Of a stretch of 49,154 nt of DNA, positions 26,227 through 35,801 are shown in pieces. Each line of letters begins with the position of its first letter. The first letter of the stretch is position 1. Location of the stretch: NCBI GenBank assembly GCA_001915385.1, contig MNQK01000007.1:1-49154 (forward strand), written 5' to 3'. Below the pieces are notes generated by a model. That model was given only the letters and a program-made list of their open reading frames with translations. It made no database searches and was not told the origin of the DNA. Both the position numbers and the translations under genes were made by a program. The DNA is from Bacteroidales bacterium 52_46 (GTDB lineage Bacteria > Bacteroidota > Bacteroidia > Bacteroidales > Muribaculaceae).

Positions 26227-28323
26227 ATGAAACGAATTCAAATCGAGAACGGAAGCAACGGACAGGAGCGCAAGCCCCGCACTCCATTAGGAGGCCTGAT
26301 ATGGCGCTATTTATTGTTTCTTGCCCTTTTATTCTGTTTTCTGTTATTGCTAAAATGGCTCATCGCCCAGCCGAAATCATACAGTCATGACTCTGACGCG
26401 ATAGACATACTGCACGACAACCATTATTTTGACAATCTCGATGTCGAAGATATAAACAGACAGGTAATACGCATACCCGACTACTATGACAACGACAGTA
26501 TCAATACAATCGACGAGCGCTTCTATAAGGAAAATCCCGAACTGAGGGAAATACTGGAGGAGGAACTTCCCGGCACCGGCGGCAACTTCCGTAACCCGAT
26601 ACCGGAACTTCCCCGCCCCGAGGACAATTATATCCGCCCGGTAAATCCGGAAGATATAATCACTCCGGAGGATGACCCGTACAAGCAGATTGACGGCACA
26701 AAGATTGACGTAATACTCGAGGACATATCGGAAAGCAATTTCAACAACTTCGCGCAGCGGCTCAAGCAGCTCTACCCGGGCGACAACGTCAGGATAGACT
26801 ACTACAATCCGGAAGCCGGTCTGATACAAATCAAGGTGGCACCCAACGAGCGCGAGAATGTGAAGGAGAACATACGCGGCAATATCACGGACATAAAATA
26901 CAAGCTGTTTGACGACGTGATATTCAACCAGACGGCGTCGGGAGCATCCTCCTACAACGACCCGGCGTTCAAGAACCAGCGCCAGAGCTGGCACTTCGCG
27001 CCGATACAGGCATACGAGGCATGGGATATAACCAAGGGGTCGGACGACATCACGGTAGCCGTAATCGACAGCTACATCGACATCACGCATCCCGAACTGA
27101 AGGGACGCATCGTCAAGCCGTACAGCGTGGAGCGCAAATCGCGCAACGTATTGCCGCCGGCACGTCCCTATTCGTTCGAACGCGACGAGGACGCGCTGAT
27201 ATTCCACGGCACGCACGTGGCCGCACTTGCCGTCGGAGCGCTCAACAACAATGCCGGCGCGGCCGGACTCGCCCCCAACTGCAAACTGATGCCTATATCG
27301 CTCGGCGGCGACATGAGTGCGGTGGCCATACTCGAGGGCGTGCTCTACGCCATCAACCAGGGCGCCGACGTGATAAACCTGTCGATAGCTACATTATTCC
27401 CCGACGGAGTTGACAACACGCCCGTCAGCGAACAGATGGAATATATCAGAAATACCGGCAAATATCAGGAGGATGTATGGGACTATGTGTTTGACTTAGC
27501 CGACAGGAAGAACTGCACGATAGTATGGGCGGCAGGCAACTGCAACGTGATTTCGGGTATGGACGAGACCAAACGCGGAGAGAACACCATCAGGGTGAGC
27601 GCCGTAGGCCCCGACCTGAAGAAAGCCGATTTCAGCAATTACGGCAACTACGAGTCGCAGGGGGTCAACTATTCCGACATATCCGCTCCCGGCGTCGACA
27701 TCTACAGCGCAGGCCCGGCTAACGGCTATGGATTCTGCCCCGGCACCTCGATGGCAGCCCCGATAGTGACCGGCGCCGTGGCTCTCATGAAATCGGTCAA
27801 CCCCAACCTCTCCAACCGCCAGATTATCGACATACTCAACAAAACGGGCAAGACCGTTGACCGCGACGGGCACATCGGCAAACTGATACAGGTGCGCGAC
27901 GCCCTTGTCGAAGCAGGCGCCACCGTGGCAAACTATGACAAAATCAAGGAGGACCCCAACAGCATAAAGGGTATGTGGCAGACGACAGACCAACGAATAG
28001 TGACCGACTCGGCGACAGGCGAACCCACAGGCGAGATGACGCACATATTCCTGAAGTTCAACAATATCAGCAGCGGCACGATATACTACCGCACAGACGG
28101 CGGATGCACATACAGCGCACCGTTCAGGAGCGAGCTTAACAACGACAAGTTAGTTATCAGACAACAAGGTATGGCGACATCGCCCACATGCGCACGTCCG
28201 TTTTCGGAAGTGACGATAGAGTGCACCCGCGGCGAAAACGGAATGCTCAAATGCCAATCGTTCTATAACGGTAAGTCGCACAATGATTTCTATTTTCTCG
28301 TGAGGAGCGACGCAAAGTTCTGA
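26227..28323 (+). CDS. Membrane-anchored subtilisin-like (S8) serine protease
   Basis: A 698-residue protein with a basic N-terminus, one membrane segment (about 26-47) and an extended acidic/proline-rich stalk. A prodomain-like segment (about 158-235, DVILEDISESNFNNFAQRLK) precedes the S8 catalytic domain. The triad is D281 (AVIDSYIDITHPEL), H327 (FHGTHVAALAVG) and S508 (PGTSMAAPIVTG), with oxyanion N438 in WAAGNCN, so it should be active. Topology predicts a periplasmic protease. A C-terminal beta-rich domain (about 575-698, GMWQTTDQ to LVRSDAKF) is of unknown type. It lies 112 nt after the SrfC-like gene, the widest gap in the operon. Confidence 0.9.
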   Translation: MKRIQIENGSNGQERKPRTPLGGLIWRYLLFLALLFCFLLLLKWLIAQPKSYSHDSDAIDILHDNHYFDNLDVEDINRQVIRIPDYYDNDSINTIDERFYKENPELREILEEELPGTGGNFRNPIPELPRPEDNYIRPVNPEDIITPEDDPYKQIDGTKIDVILEDISESNFNNFAQRLKQLYPGDNVRIDYYNPEAGLIQIKVAPNERENVKENIRGNITDIKYKLFDDVIFNQTASGASSYNDPAFKNQRQSWHFAPIQAYEAWDITKGSDDITVAVIDSYIDITHPELKGRIVKPYSVERKSRNVLPPARPYSFERDEDALIFHGTHVAALAVGALNNNAGAAGLAPNCKLMPISLGGDMSAVAILEGVLYAINQGADVINLSIATLFPDGVDNTPVSEQMEYIRNTGKYQEDVWDYVFDLADRKNCTIVWAAGNCNVISGMDETKRGENTIRVSAVGPDLKKADFSNYGNYESQGVNYSDISAPGVDIYSAGPANGYGFCPGTSMAAPIVTGAVALMKSVNPNLSNRQIIDILNKTGKTVDRDGHIGKLIQVRDALVEAGATVANYDKIKEDPNSIKGMWQTTDQRIVTDSATGEPTGEMTHIFLKFNNISSGTIYYRTDGGCTYSAPFRSELNNDKLVIRQQGMATSPTCARPFSEVTIECTRGENGMLKCQSFYNGKSHNDFYFLVRSDAKF

Positions 28324-28373
28324 GCGTATTCAGAGACATAAACCAGAAACCAATCAATCAGATTTATAAATCT

Positions 28374-29357
28374 ATGGCAAACAACAAAAAAAGCCGCATA
28401 GGATTAGGAAATATCATTTCCATTGCCGGACTGGCATTACTTGGATTTTTCACATTCATGGGAGCGCTGATGCTTACATCGGGCAACATCGGAGCCGCGG
28501 TCGGCATTGCGGCCGGCTCGGTAATAGTGCTGAGTCTGCTGCTCAGCGCGGCCATCTACTGCAAAAAGGCCGACACCGACTTCTCACGATGGAAGAAAGT
28601 GGAAATAGCCGCATTAGTGGTATTTGCAGCCGCGGCAGTATTCCCGGCAAAATATGTGATGCACTTTTTCAACGTAATGTCGGAAAAGGAAGCGTTGCAG
28701 AAAGCGGCACTCGCCGATGCTGAAAATCTGCGCGGCATGTTCAGGACATACGAGGAAGCCGAGCGCTCGGCACTTGCAGTGACTACTACCGGACTGCAGA
28801 ATGCTTTCGGAGAGGAGAGCGACCTGAACGTGAAGGAGTATTTTACAGCGGCAGCCATCAGCAACTACGGCGACATCGACACATGGATGCTCAACGAACG
28901 GCGTATGCTGCTCGGCGATACAGGAGCCGAAGGAACAGCGCCCTACCTCACCTACAAGCATAATGCCGACTCGCTGATAAGTGACTGGCTGACCGACGTG
29001 AAAGTATGGGACGTGATGGCAGTAGGCCGTCAGTCGAAAGTGCCGGGCGAACTGTCGCCTGCCATAGCGAGCGACCTCAACAAACGCTCGCAATCGGGCA
29101 AACTGCCTGTAATAGTGTATCAGGACGGCAATTATGTGATAAGCAATGCCAACCAGACGGTGACAATAAACGAACCGGAACTCACATTCGAGAAAAGCAT
29201 AACCACAGCCGGTGCACTTAACGCCGTCAGTCTGGTAATATACATACTGATAGTAGCACTTATCGCAGTACAGTACGTGATGACGCCGAGATCGGAGAAA
29301 ACCGAAATCGGAGACGGACAAAGCATCGCCGAATACGAAGGCGTCAACAAGTTGTAA
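28374..29357 (+). CDS. Four-TM membrane protein with periplasmic domain, operon gene 4
   Basis: A 327-residue protein with hydrophobic segments at about 12-34, 38-62, 76-97 and 283-302. A soluble region of about 180 residues (98-282) lies between TM3 and TM4. If the lysine-rich N-terminus (ANNKKSRIG) is cytoplasmic, this region is periplasmic and both termini are inside, a layout common to sensors. The loop has helical sections (EKEALQKAALADAENLRGMF) and a beta-rich end (VIYQDGNYVISNANQTVTI). I recognise no family. Position in the operon suggests a link between the membrane protease and the cytoplasmic NTPases, but that is inference. Confidence 0.8.
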   Translation: MANNKKSRIGLGNIISIAGLALLGFFTFMGALMLTSGNIGAAVGIAAGSVIVLSLLLSAAIYCKKADTDFSRWKKVEIAALVVFAAAAVFPAKYVMHFFNVMSEKEALQKAALADAENLRGMFRTYEEAERSALAVTTTGLQNAFGEESDLNVKEYFTAAAISNYGDIDTWMLNERRMLLGDTGAEGTAPYLTYKHNADSLISDWLTDVKVWDVMAVGRQSKVPGELSPAIASDLNKRSQSGKLPVIVYQDGNYVISNANQTVTINEPELTFEKSITTAGALNAVSLVIYILIVALIAVQYVMTPRSEKTEIGDGQSIAEYEGVNKL

Positions 29358-29417
29358 TGCAAATCCATAAAATACTACCGAACAAACAATCTACAACAAC
29401 TCAACCACACAACTTAT

Positions 29418-31130
29418 ATGGCACTCACTGAGCAGCAGGTGAACATGGTGATGTCGCAAAGCGTCGACCAGATAAAGAAATATATAGCACAGGGGCTGAT
29501 ACAGTTTCCTCAGGACCTGATAAAATTCAAAGACAACCCGAAATACAAGGCTATTGAAAAAGAACTTACCAGCATGCCGAGCCATGAGGCTACCGAACGC
29601 TGGAAAGAGATTGAGGCACTTCCGTCGGGCGACAGCGCATCGATTGCCGCCGCGCTCAACGAATTCATATCACGCTATTCATCATATCCCGGCAACGGGG
29701 AACTGATAGAACAGGCCCGTCGGCGGCTGTCGTCGCTCACCGCCGAAGTAGAGCGAAACGACTGGGAAGCGGTGGACCGCACGTCGATAACATCACTCCT
29801 GACGCATCGCCGAAAATATCCGACGACATCGCACGAGACTGATATAGACAATCTCGTATGGGAGCTGACCGACACCGACAATGCCACTTATATCAACCGC
29901 TACATACAGGAATTTCCCAACGGACTCCACCGCCTGGAGGCGCAGGAGATGCTCGGCGCGCAGGAACTGTGGAAAGGTGTTTCGACCGACGCCGACCTCG
30001 TCACCCTGTCGGACTATATACAGGAGGAATGCCTCTCGCCGTTCATACCTAAAGCCACCGAGATGCTTCAGGAACTGAAACGCGCGGAAATAATAAAAAT
30101 GCTTGAAAATCCCGGCACATACAAGGTCGATTTCCTCAAGCTGCTCATCGACGAGGATATTTTCTCCAAGAGCGAACTGATAGCCAACGGTGTATGCACC
30201 GAGGGGACATTCGACATGCTGTACAACTCGCCCGAACTGCCGTCAATCGAGCAGACCGAGAACTCGAATCCGGAGATTGCGAAAGGTGCGACCGACGTGT
30301 TCCTGTTCGGCATACCTTCGTCAGGGAAGACATGCGTGCTCATGGGGCTGCTCGGCTCGCGCAACTTCGTCTACGATAACGCCGCATCGGGACTCGGGGG
30401 CACATACGCTGACAATCTCAGCATATACCGCCGCCACAACAAGGCGCCGGGCCGTACGTACGGCAACTTCGTGGCCCAGATACAGGGAATGGTCTACAAG
30501 GACAACAGCGAGACCGTCTACCCTATCAACCTCATAGAGATGTCGGGCGAGGAATTCGCGATGAAAATCGCCCTCAACCCCGAAAATCTCGTTGACTTCG
30601 AGGATATGGGTACGGGGGCCACAAAGATACTCACGAGCGACAACCGCAAGATAATATTCATCGTAATCGACCCGACGGCTGACGGACTGATAAAACTGTC
30701 GTCGACACTCAAGGACGGCTCCCCCATCACCCGTATCGTCGAGCAGGACATCATCATCACCAAGATGGTGAACATGCTGATAAAAAATCCGAAAGTGCTC
30801 AAAAACACCAACGCCATACATTTTATCCTGACGAAATCGGATACGCTGGGTTCGCGTGAAACCCGTGACCAAATAGCTGTGGAGCGCATCAAGCAGCTAT
30901 ACGGCAAGACTATCATGACGCTGCGCGACATCTGCAAGACATACTCGATAAACAAATCGACCGACTACCAGCCGTCACTGTTCACATTCAGCTTAGGGGA
31001 ATTTCATGTCGGCGACCTGTTTGAATACGACTCATACGATGCCGACAAACTGATGAACATCGTGACCTCGATGGCTCAGGGGCGCAAAGATAAAGGATTT
31101 TTCAACAGCATACAGAAAAAGATGAGCTAA
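29418..31130 (+). CDS. Second P-loop GTPase-like protein with helical N-terminal repeats
   Basis: A 570-residue cytoplasmic protein. Residues 1 to about 280 are helical with three divergent repeats of a [F/Y]xxxYPxxxHxxEA-like motif (NEFISRYSSYPGN near 81-93, LLTHRRKYPTTSHE near 127-140, RYIQEFPNGLHRLEA near 161-175), as in peptide- or protein-binding solenoids. The NTPase part has the P-loop GIPSSGKT at 298-305, an EMSGE segment (374-378) at the G3 place, the strand KIIFIVIDPT (411-420) and a G4 TKSD at 472-475. TKSD points to GTP. The overall form recalls the double-GTPase proteins of bacterial conflict systems, but I see one complete GTPase here. Confidence 0.75.
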   Translation: MALTEQQVNMVMSQSVDQIKKYIAQGLIQFPQDLIKFKDNPKYKAIEKELTSMPSHEATERWKEIEALPSGDSASIAAALNEFISRYSSYPGNGELIEQARRRLSSLTAEVERNDWEAVDRTSITSLLTHRRKYPTTSHETDIDNLVWELTDTDNATYINRYIQEFPNGLHRLEAQEMLGAQELWKGVSTDADLVTLSDYIQEECLSPFIPKATEMLQELKRAEIIKMLENPGTYKVDFLKLLIDEDIFSKSELIANGVCTEGTFDMLYNSPELPSIEQTENSNPEIAKGATDVFLFGIPSSGKTCVLMGLLGSRNFVYDNAASGLGGTYADNLSIYRRHNKAPGRTYGNFVAQIQGMVYKDNSETVYPINLIEMSGEEFAMKIALNPENLVDFEDMGTGATKILTSDNRKIIFIVIDPTADGLIKLSSTLKDGSPITRIVEQDIIITKMVNMLIKNPKVLKNTNAIHFILTKSDTLGSRETRDQIAVERIKQLYGKTIMTLRDICKTYSINKSTDYQPSLFTFSLGEFHVGDLFEYDSYDADKLMNIVTSMAQGRKDKGFFNSIQKKMS

Positions 31131-31206
31131 GTCGCTGTACGGACTGCTTTTTAAAGACATTTACATACAGACTCAGCAACACAAAAGCAAAATATCAATT
31201 CAAAAT

Positions 31207-32763
31207 ATGGCCATATCATTAAAAGTCAAAGGTAACAAACGTACCAACGAGGGAATAGGCAATGATTTGATAAGCATAGGCGACAACCGTTTTCCGGTCA
31301 CCGACGCCCAGTATCCCGGCACGAAAGGTGCTACGGATTTCATCGTCATACGCCATCTGCACGACAAGAGCATCTACACGATAGTGTGCAAGAATGTGAC
31401 GCCGTGCGACTCCAACCGCGAAGGGACACTCTATATATCGGTATCGGTGCCGGTGAAAGAGCATGTCGAGGGACTGTTCAACATGCTCATCGAACTGCAG
31501 AATGCCTACAAGAGCACGTGCATGACGTATGACGGGACGATGTACCACTTCATGGCCCGTGAGGATGCGCCACAGACATTTGCAGAAATACTAAGCCGTC
31601 ACAAGGTGGTGAGATACCCCTACAAAGCGGTGGCTACGAGCGACGACCTGTCGGCTACGGCATATCTGTTCATGAGTCCGGAGCAGATCAGCGACCTTCT
31701 CAACGACCCGATGCGCGGTGAGTTCAGCAGATATGGCGAAATAGTCCTCGTGCCTGTGGCCGACCCGTCGCAGTATGTGTCGACGATAAACGTTCCCGCC
31801 AAGATATGGCGCAGCTACAAGATATATGTCAACGGACGCCAGACGGGCCAGACCCTCTCAGACCCGAACAAAACCGTGACGATAACATTGCCCGAGACGA
31901 GTAGCCATGAGTCGGTAGCGGCTACATTCTCCATATCGCAGGCGCGCGACACCCGCATGCCCGGCATCGCTGTCGACGACGAGGCCCAGATCATCTACCT
32001 CAACATGCAGCCCAAGCCGAAGCCTGTCATCGTCACGCCTAAAGAGGATAGCCATGCCGGCAATAACCCCGGCCGTAAAAACAGGAATCTCTACATAATC
32101 GTTGCGGCAATAACCGTTGCCGTACTGGCCGTTTTGGCATACGTGCTGTTCCTTGCGCCGTCAGATGAAAAGAGTAAGGGACCCGACAAAACCGAAATCA
32201 ACAAAGGCGGCGAGAATAAAAAGAACGGTGACGACGGGAAAACCGGCAACGGTGAAAACGTCGGCGATGCAGAAGCATTGGAAAATGTCGACGACACCGG
32301 CGATAATACCGACGAAGCGAATGGAGACGGAAATGCTGACACCAACGGTAAAGGAAACGTTATTGAACCCGATCCGTCGGAAAAACTTCTGGACAAAAAA
32401 GGCACGGAAAAAAATGCAACCGAAGAACTAAAAAATGAATATAATTCCGACAAAGGGAAAATCAATGCGCCCGAGAATTTGAAATTTAGAGATTTTGACA
32501 GGATTTACAAACGTCATACAAACTTCGACAAACAGGAAGGGTACAGAGAATATAAAAGAAAAGTCGACTTCATAAAGGAAGTCGTCGACTACATCAAAAA
32601 TTTAGATGATAACATCCCTACTGCTGATTATAAAAATAAAATTACCGGCTTTGAAAATCGCGCCGAAGAACTTGGACTTACAGGATTAAAGGCAAAGCTA
32701 CACAACCGTATCAATCCGATAAGCAATATTCAGAAAAGTAAACAAAATAAGGCCGGTTTCTAA
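31207..32763 (+). CDS. Bitopic membrane protein with charged linker, operon gene 6
   Basis: A 518-residue protein with one membrane segment (about 294-317). The N-terminal 290 residues are beta-rich and start MAISLKVKGN; basic residues just before the membrane segment (NPGRKNRN) put this part in the cytoplasm. After the membrane comes a low-complexity linker (about 318-405) rich in K, D, E, N and G, then a helical C-terminus in the periplasm. The DNA of the linker and C-terminus (about 32160-32760) is more AT-rich than the rest of the operon. The middle (SYKIYVNGRQTGQTLSDPNK) resembles an Ig/PEGA-like strand pattern. I do not recognise a family. Confidence 0.75.
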   Translation: MAISLKVKGNKRTNEGIGNDLISIGDNRFPVTDAQYPGTKGATDFIVIRHLHDKSIYTIVCKNVTPCDSNREGTLYISVSVPVKEHVEGLFNMLIELQNAYKSTCMTYDGTMYHFMAREDAPQTFAEILSRHKVVRYPYKAVATSDDLSATAYLFMSPEQISDLLNDPMRGEFSRYGEIVLVPVADPSQYVSTINVPAKIWRSYKIYVNGRQTGQTLSDPNKTVTITLPETSSHESVAATFSISQARDTRMPGIAVDDEAQIIYLNMQPKPKPVIVTPKEDSHAGNNPGRKNRNLYIIVAAITVAVLAVLAYVLFLAPSDEKSKGPDKTEINKGGENKKNGDDGKTGNGENVGDAEALENVDDTGDNTDEANGDGNADTNGKGNVIEPDPSEKLLDKKGTEKNATEELKNEYNSDKGKINAPENLKFRDFDRIYKRHTNFDKQEGYREYKRKVDFIKEVVDYIKNLDDNIPTADYKNKITGFENRAEELGLTGLKAKLHNRINPISNIQKSKQNKAGF

Positions 32764-32799
32764 ACAACGACTTACAATAACTCTCAATCCGTATATAAT

Positions 32800-33693
32800 A
32801 TGAAATTACTGAAACAGATATTGATATTTTTAGTGTTCACGGGCGCTATCTACGGTATATTCACCCTCGTCACCAAGCAGAAAGAGGTGGTCAATACAGC
32901 CGCACTGTCATCGGGTAACCATGAACAACTCATCAAGGAGATTGACAGCGACTGGAACGGTCTGAGCGACTGGGACGAGGATACATACAACCGCCACAAC
33001 ACCATGGTGGCGCAAAGTCTCAATGCAGGTATCATCAACGAGCTTGACAGCAAGACGCTCCACGACCGCATCAACAAAGCCGCCTATCAGAAAAGCGTGT
33101 CGGCGATGAACCGTGAATTTGGCCGCAAAGACTGCGACGATGCAAAACTCGCACTCAACTACGGCGGCCTGCAGACCGTGCTTATGAACGAACGCGGACT
33201 TGCCAACAACAGCCAGATAGTAGAGGTAAGCAAGGTATACTCTCTCTATCAGCGTATCATGGCATTCAACAACAAGTCGCTGGCACTCAGTCCACGCTTC
33301 AACAGCGGGAACGATACATGGAACTCATGGACAGGCCATCAGGACAGGATATACAAACAGAAGAACGAGTTTATCTCCGACCCGATATTCCAGAACCGAC
33401 TGAAAGGTATTACCGCAATATGCAGGATATATGACACCGACAGCCGTCTGCAGGAGGCCCGCAGCAAGTTCTATGACAAGCTCGGTGATGAAATATGCAA
33501 CTATTTCGACAGCCGCTACGCGCAGCTGCCCGACGATACCGACGGACAGCACACCGACGAACGCAACGCCGAGAAATCGGCGCTCCGCAGCCGCATCACC
33601 AACATTCGCGTAGACCTCGCCAACGAGAAATATATCTACTCCGGTCACGACATATTCAGCAGAATGCACCGGATTAACAATAAATTCAACTAA
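32800..33693 (+). CDS. Membrane-anchored periplasmic protein with EF-hand-like loop, operon gene 7
   Basis: A 297-residue protein with an N-terminal membrane anchor (about 3-24). Close to the membrane is a twelve-residue loop DSDWNGLSDWDE at 49-60. It matches the calcium-binding pattern DxDxNGxxDxxE (D49, D51, N53, D57, E60) of EF-hand, dockerin and thrombospondin-3 loops. There is only one such loop, so binding is a hypothesis. The rest is helical with many charged residues (YQKSVSAMNREFGRKDCDD, ICRIYDTDSRLQEARSKFYD). I recognise no domain family. The next gene starts 12 nt downstream. Confidence 0.75.
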   Translation: MKLLKQILIFLVFTGAIYGIFTLVTKQKEVVNTAALSSGNHEQLIKEIDSDWNGLSDWDEDTYNRHNTMVAQSLNAGIINELDSKTLHDRINKAAYQKSVSAMNREFGRKDCDDAKLALNYGGLQTVLMNERGLANNSQIVEVSKVYSLYQRIMAFNNKSLALSPRFNSGNDTWNSWTGHQDRIYKQKNEFISDPIFQNRLKGITAICRIYDTDSRLQEARSKFYDKLGDEICNYFDSRYAQLPDDTDGQHTDERNAEKSALRSRITNIRVDLANEKYIYSGHDIFSRMHRINNKFN

Positions 33694-33705
33694 ACCGGCG
33701 GCAGA

Positions 33706-34635
33706 ATGAAATACGGACTAACAGGCATATTAACAGTGTCACTGCTGACAATATCAGCAGCGACGGCCGGCGCGAAGACGGCGACCCCCGTGCCGACGGC
33801 CGACGACGCCTCGACTGACAGTATCGCCGCCGAGGCCGCTCCGACTGCAGAAGAGAAGCTGGCCGAAGCAAACGCGCTGATTGAAAAACTGACAGCCGAG
33901 AAAAACGCGTTGAAGAGGGAGGTCAAAACCCTTTCCGACGACAACCTGACGATGCAGGCCGCGCTGACTGCCGCGCTGCCATACGCCGAAGCGGGCATAA
34001 AGTCGCATCAAAGTTTCAGGGACACGGATTTCGACAGCGCCGACCTCAACGCACTGAAAAGGGAATCGACGGAATTACGCAGTCTCGCGCCATATTCCGA
34101 CGTCATCAAAGCGCAGGCCGACACCATCGACTTGTTCATAAGCATCACCGGTATGTACCGCCAAAGCCGCGATTTCGATACGCAGCCTTTCAGCGACAGC
34201 CTGATTGGGGATGCCGAAAAAAACATATTCGCCATCATTGACGCTGGCGGCGGAATGCTTACCGAAATCCAGTCAAACCAGATAGACAGTCTTTACAACA
34301 GAATCAGCGCTTACCGTCAGGCAACAGAGGCTTTTGACCGTCTGATCAAAGATATTGACGCAGCTACCGACTCATTCCGCGACAATCCCAAAGGGGATAA
34401 TCTCGCCAAAATGGAGATAGCCAACGTAAAGGAGCAGAATGCCGAAAACATTCAGACGATAAGACAGTTCCGCTATCTCGCTTCACTCTATGACCGCTAC
34501 AGCAAGGAGCTTGACAAGGCTCCGCGAAGCCGCACGGAAGATATACGCAGTGAAATAGGCCGCATGCTCGGTGATGACAATACACCGGCTGCCGACGGCA
34601 ATGACAATGCAGCCGAGGCCACCGATAACAATTAA
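33706..34635 (+). CDS. Exported coiled-coil protein, operon gene 8
   Basis: A 309-residue protein with a cleavable signal peptide (LTGILTVSLLTISAATAGA). An alanine/threonine-rich spacer precedes a heptad coiled coil of about 50 residues (about 45-90, EKLAEANALIEKLTAEKNAL, then KREVKTLSDDNL). A helical body follows, and the acidic low-complexity tail (DDNTPAADGNDNAAEATDNN) is probably flexible. It should be periplasmic and is likely a structural or adaptor part. No enzyme motif is seen. Confidence 0.75.
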   Translation: MKYGLTGILTVSLLTISAATAGAKTATPVPTADDASTDSIAAEAAPTAEEKLAEANALIEKLTAEKNALKREVKTLSDDNLTMQAALTAALPYAEAGIKSHQSFRDTDFDSADLNALKRESTELRSLAPYSDVIKAQADTIDLFISITGMYRQSRDFDTQPFSDSLIGDAEKNIFAIIDAGGGMLTEIQSNQIDSLYNRISAYRQATEAFDRLIKDIDAATDSFRDNPKGDNLAKMEIANVKEQNAENIQTIRQFRYLASLYDRYSKELDKAPRSRTEDIRSEIGRMLGDDNTPAADGNDNAAEATDNN

Positions 34636-34664
34636 AATAACAAGACCCCAAAATAACTCCGACA

Positions 34665-35786
34665 ATGAGAGTACAAATCCACTATAACGAACTGCGACCG
34701 CTCATCAAAGAGGGTTACGAGAAAGTGTACGACGCAATGAGCCGCCTCCTTGCGCCTGAAGAGATGATATTCGCCAAATGGGAGGCAGGCTTCGGCGGCA
34801 TACTCCAGTGGACATTGCCCAACGACTACACCTGGCGCAACTTCACACAGGGCGACAATTACGACAAACAGGCCGTAATAAACGAGTTCATGCGCCTGAA
34901 AGCCATCGGAGAGAAAAAACTCGGCACCAACGAGCGACTCAAGCAGGCCGTCTACTCCATCCCGTCGGAGGCAAGCGTGTATTACACCGTCACGCCCGAC
35001 GGCCAATATCACGTGATGCTTACCGCATGGGGCTACAGCTTCCCGACGCAGGCGCCGCTGACCGACATTACATGGCAGCTTCCCGCCGAAAGCCAGGACA
35101 CTACCGTACGATTTATAGAGAACGGCAAGCCGATGGTCAACCTCCCCTTCGACATTCACCGCAACGGCATCGTGCTCCATCATCAGCTCGACGAGAAAGG
35201 AGAGAAATATTTCGGCAAACTCACCCCGGGTTCGGAACTTTATATCGAAGTGCCGTCGCTCAGCCGCCGGCTGACGCTGACGGTAGTCCCCGGCCAGACG
35301 GTGTACACATTCGACATGACAACAGCCGAACCGCGCAAGCCGCATGCAGCTGTCGACGAGCCTGAAGTGCCCGAAACGCCTGAGGAGGAGACCGAGGAAA
35401 CGGAAGAGATAATCTGCGGCGAGCGTACAATCAAGATACAGTTCATCGGCTGCGACGGCAAGCCGATAACAGGCCGCACTGCCATCCTCACCCAAAACGG
35501 CGGACGACAGACCGAGGTCACTACCGACGATACAGGCTGCGTATTTCTTGCCGGCAACGATTTCGCCGACGGAAGCGCCGTCAAGTCCCATATCAACGAT
35601 GCTCCGGAACAGCCGGTCTACGCCGATGCCGACATCGTAATCGAACCTGGGGAAGACGAATATGCCGTCGTCTATACCGAACGTAAGGACTCATCGGGCC
35701 CGTGGCTCGCGCTTCTACTCGGTATCCTCGCCGCCGGGCTGGCAGCACTGACCATCTGGGGCGCCATCGTCACCGACATTAACTAA
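34665..35786 (+). CDS. Tail-anchored membrane protein, operon gene 9
   Basis: A 373-residue protein with no signal peptide and a single C-terminal membrane segment (about 346-367, WLALLLGILAAGLAALTIWG), so most of it should be cytoplasmic. The N-terminal domain (1 to about 230) starts MRVQIHYNELRPLIKEGYEK and is beta-rich. A glutamate/proline linker (about 232-250, PEVPETPEEETEETEE) leads to a small beta domain (251-335, CGERTIKIQFIGCDGKPITG) like a carboxypeptidase-regulatory or Cna-B-type sandwich. Cytoplasmic N-domain plus membrane tail suits a docking part for the GTPases, but that is inference. Confidence 0.75.
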   Translation: MRVQIHYNELRPLIKEGYEKVYDAMSRLLAPEEMIFAKWEAGFGGILQWTLPNDYTWRNFTQGDNYDKQAVINEFMRLKAIGEKKLGTNERLKQAVYSIPSEASVYYTVTPDGQYHVMLTAWGYSFPTQAPLTDITWQLPAESQDTTVRFIENGKPMVNLPFDIHRNGIVLHHQLDEKGEKYFGKLTPGSELYIEVPSLSRRLTLTVVPGQTVYTFDMTTAEPRKPHAAVDEPEVPETPEEETEETEEIICGERTIKIQFIGCDGKPITGRTAILTQNGGRQTEVTTDDTGCVFLAGNDFADGSAVKSHINDAPEQPVYADADIVIEPGEDEYAVVYTERKDSSGPWLALLLGILAAGLAALTIWGAIVTDIN

Positions 35787-35801
35787 CAATATCAAGCCAT
35801 T

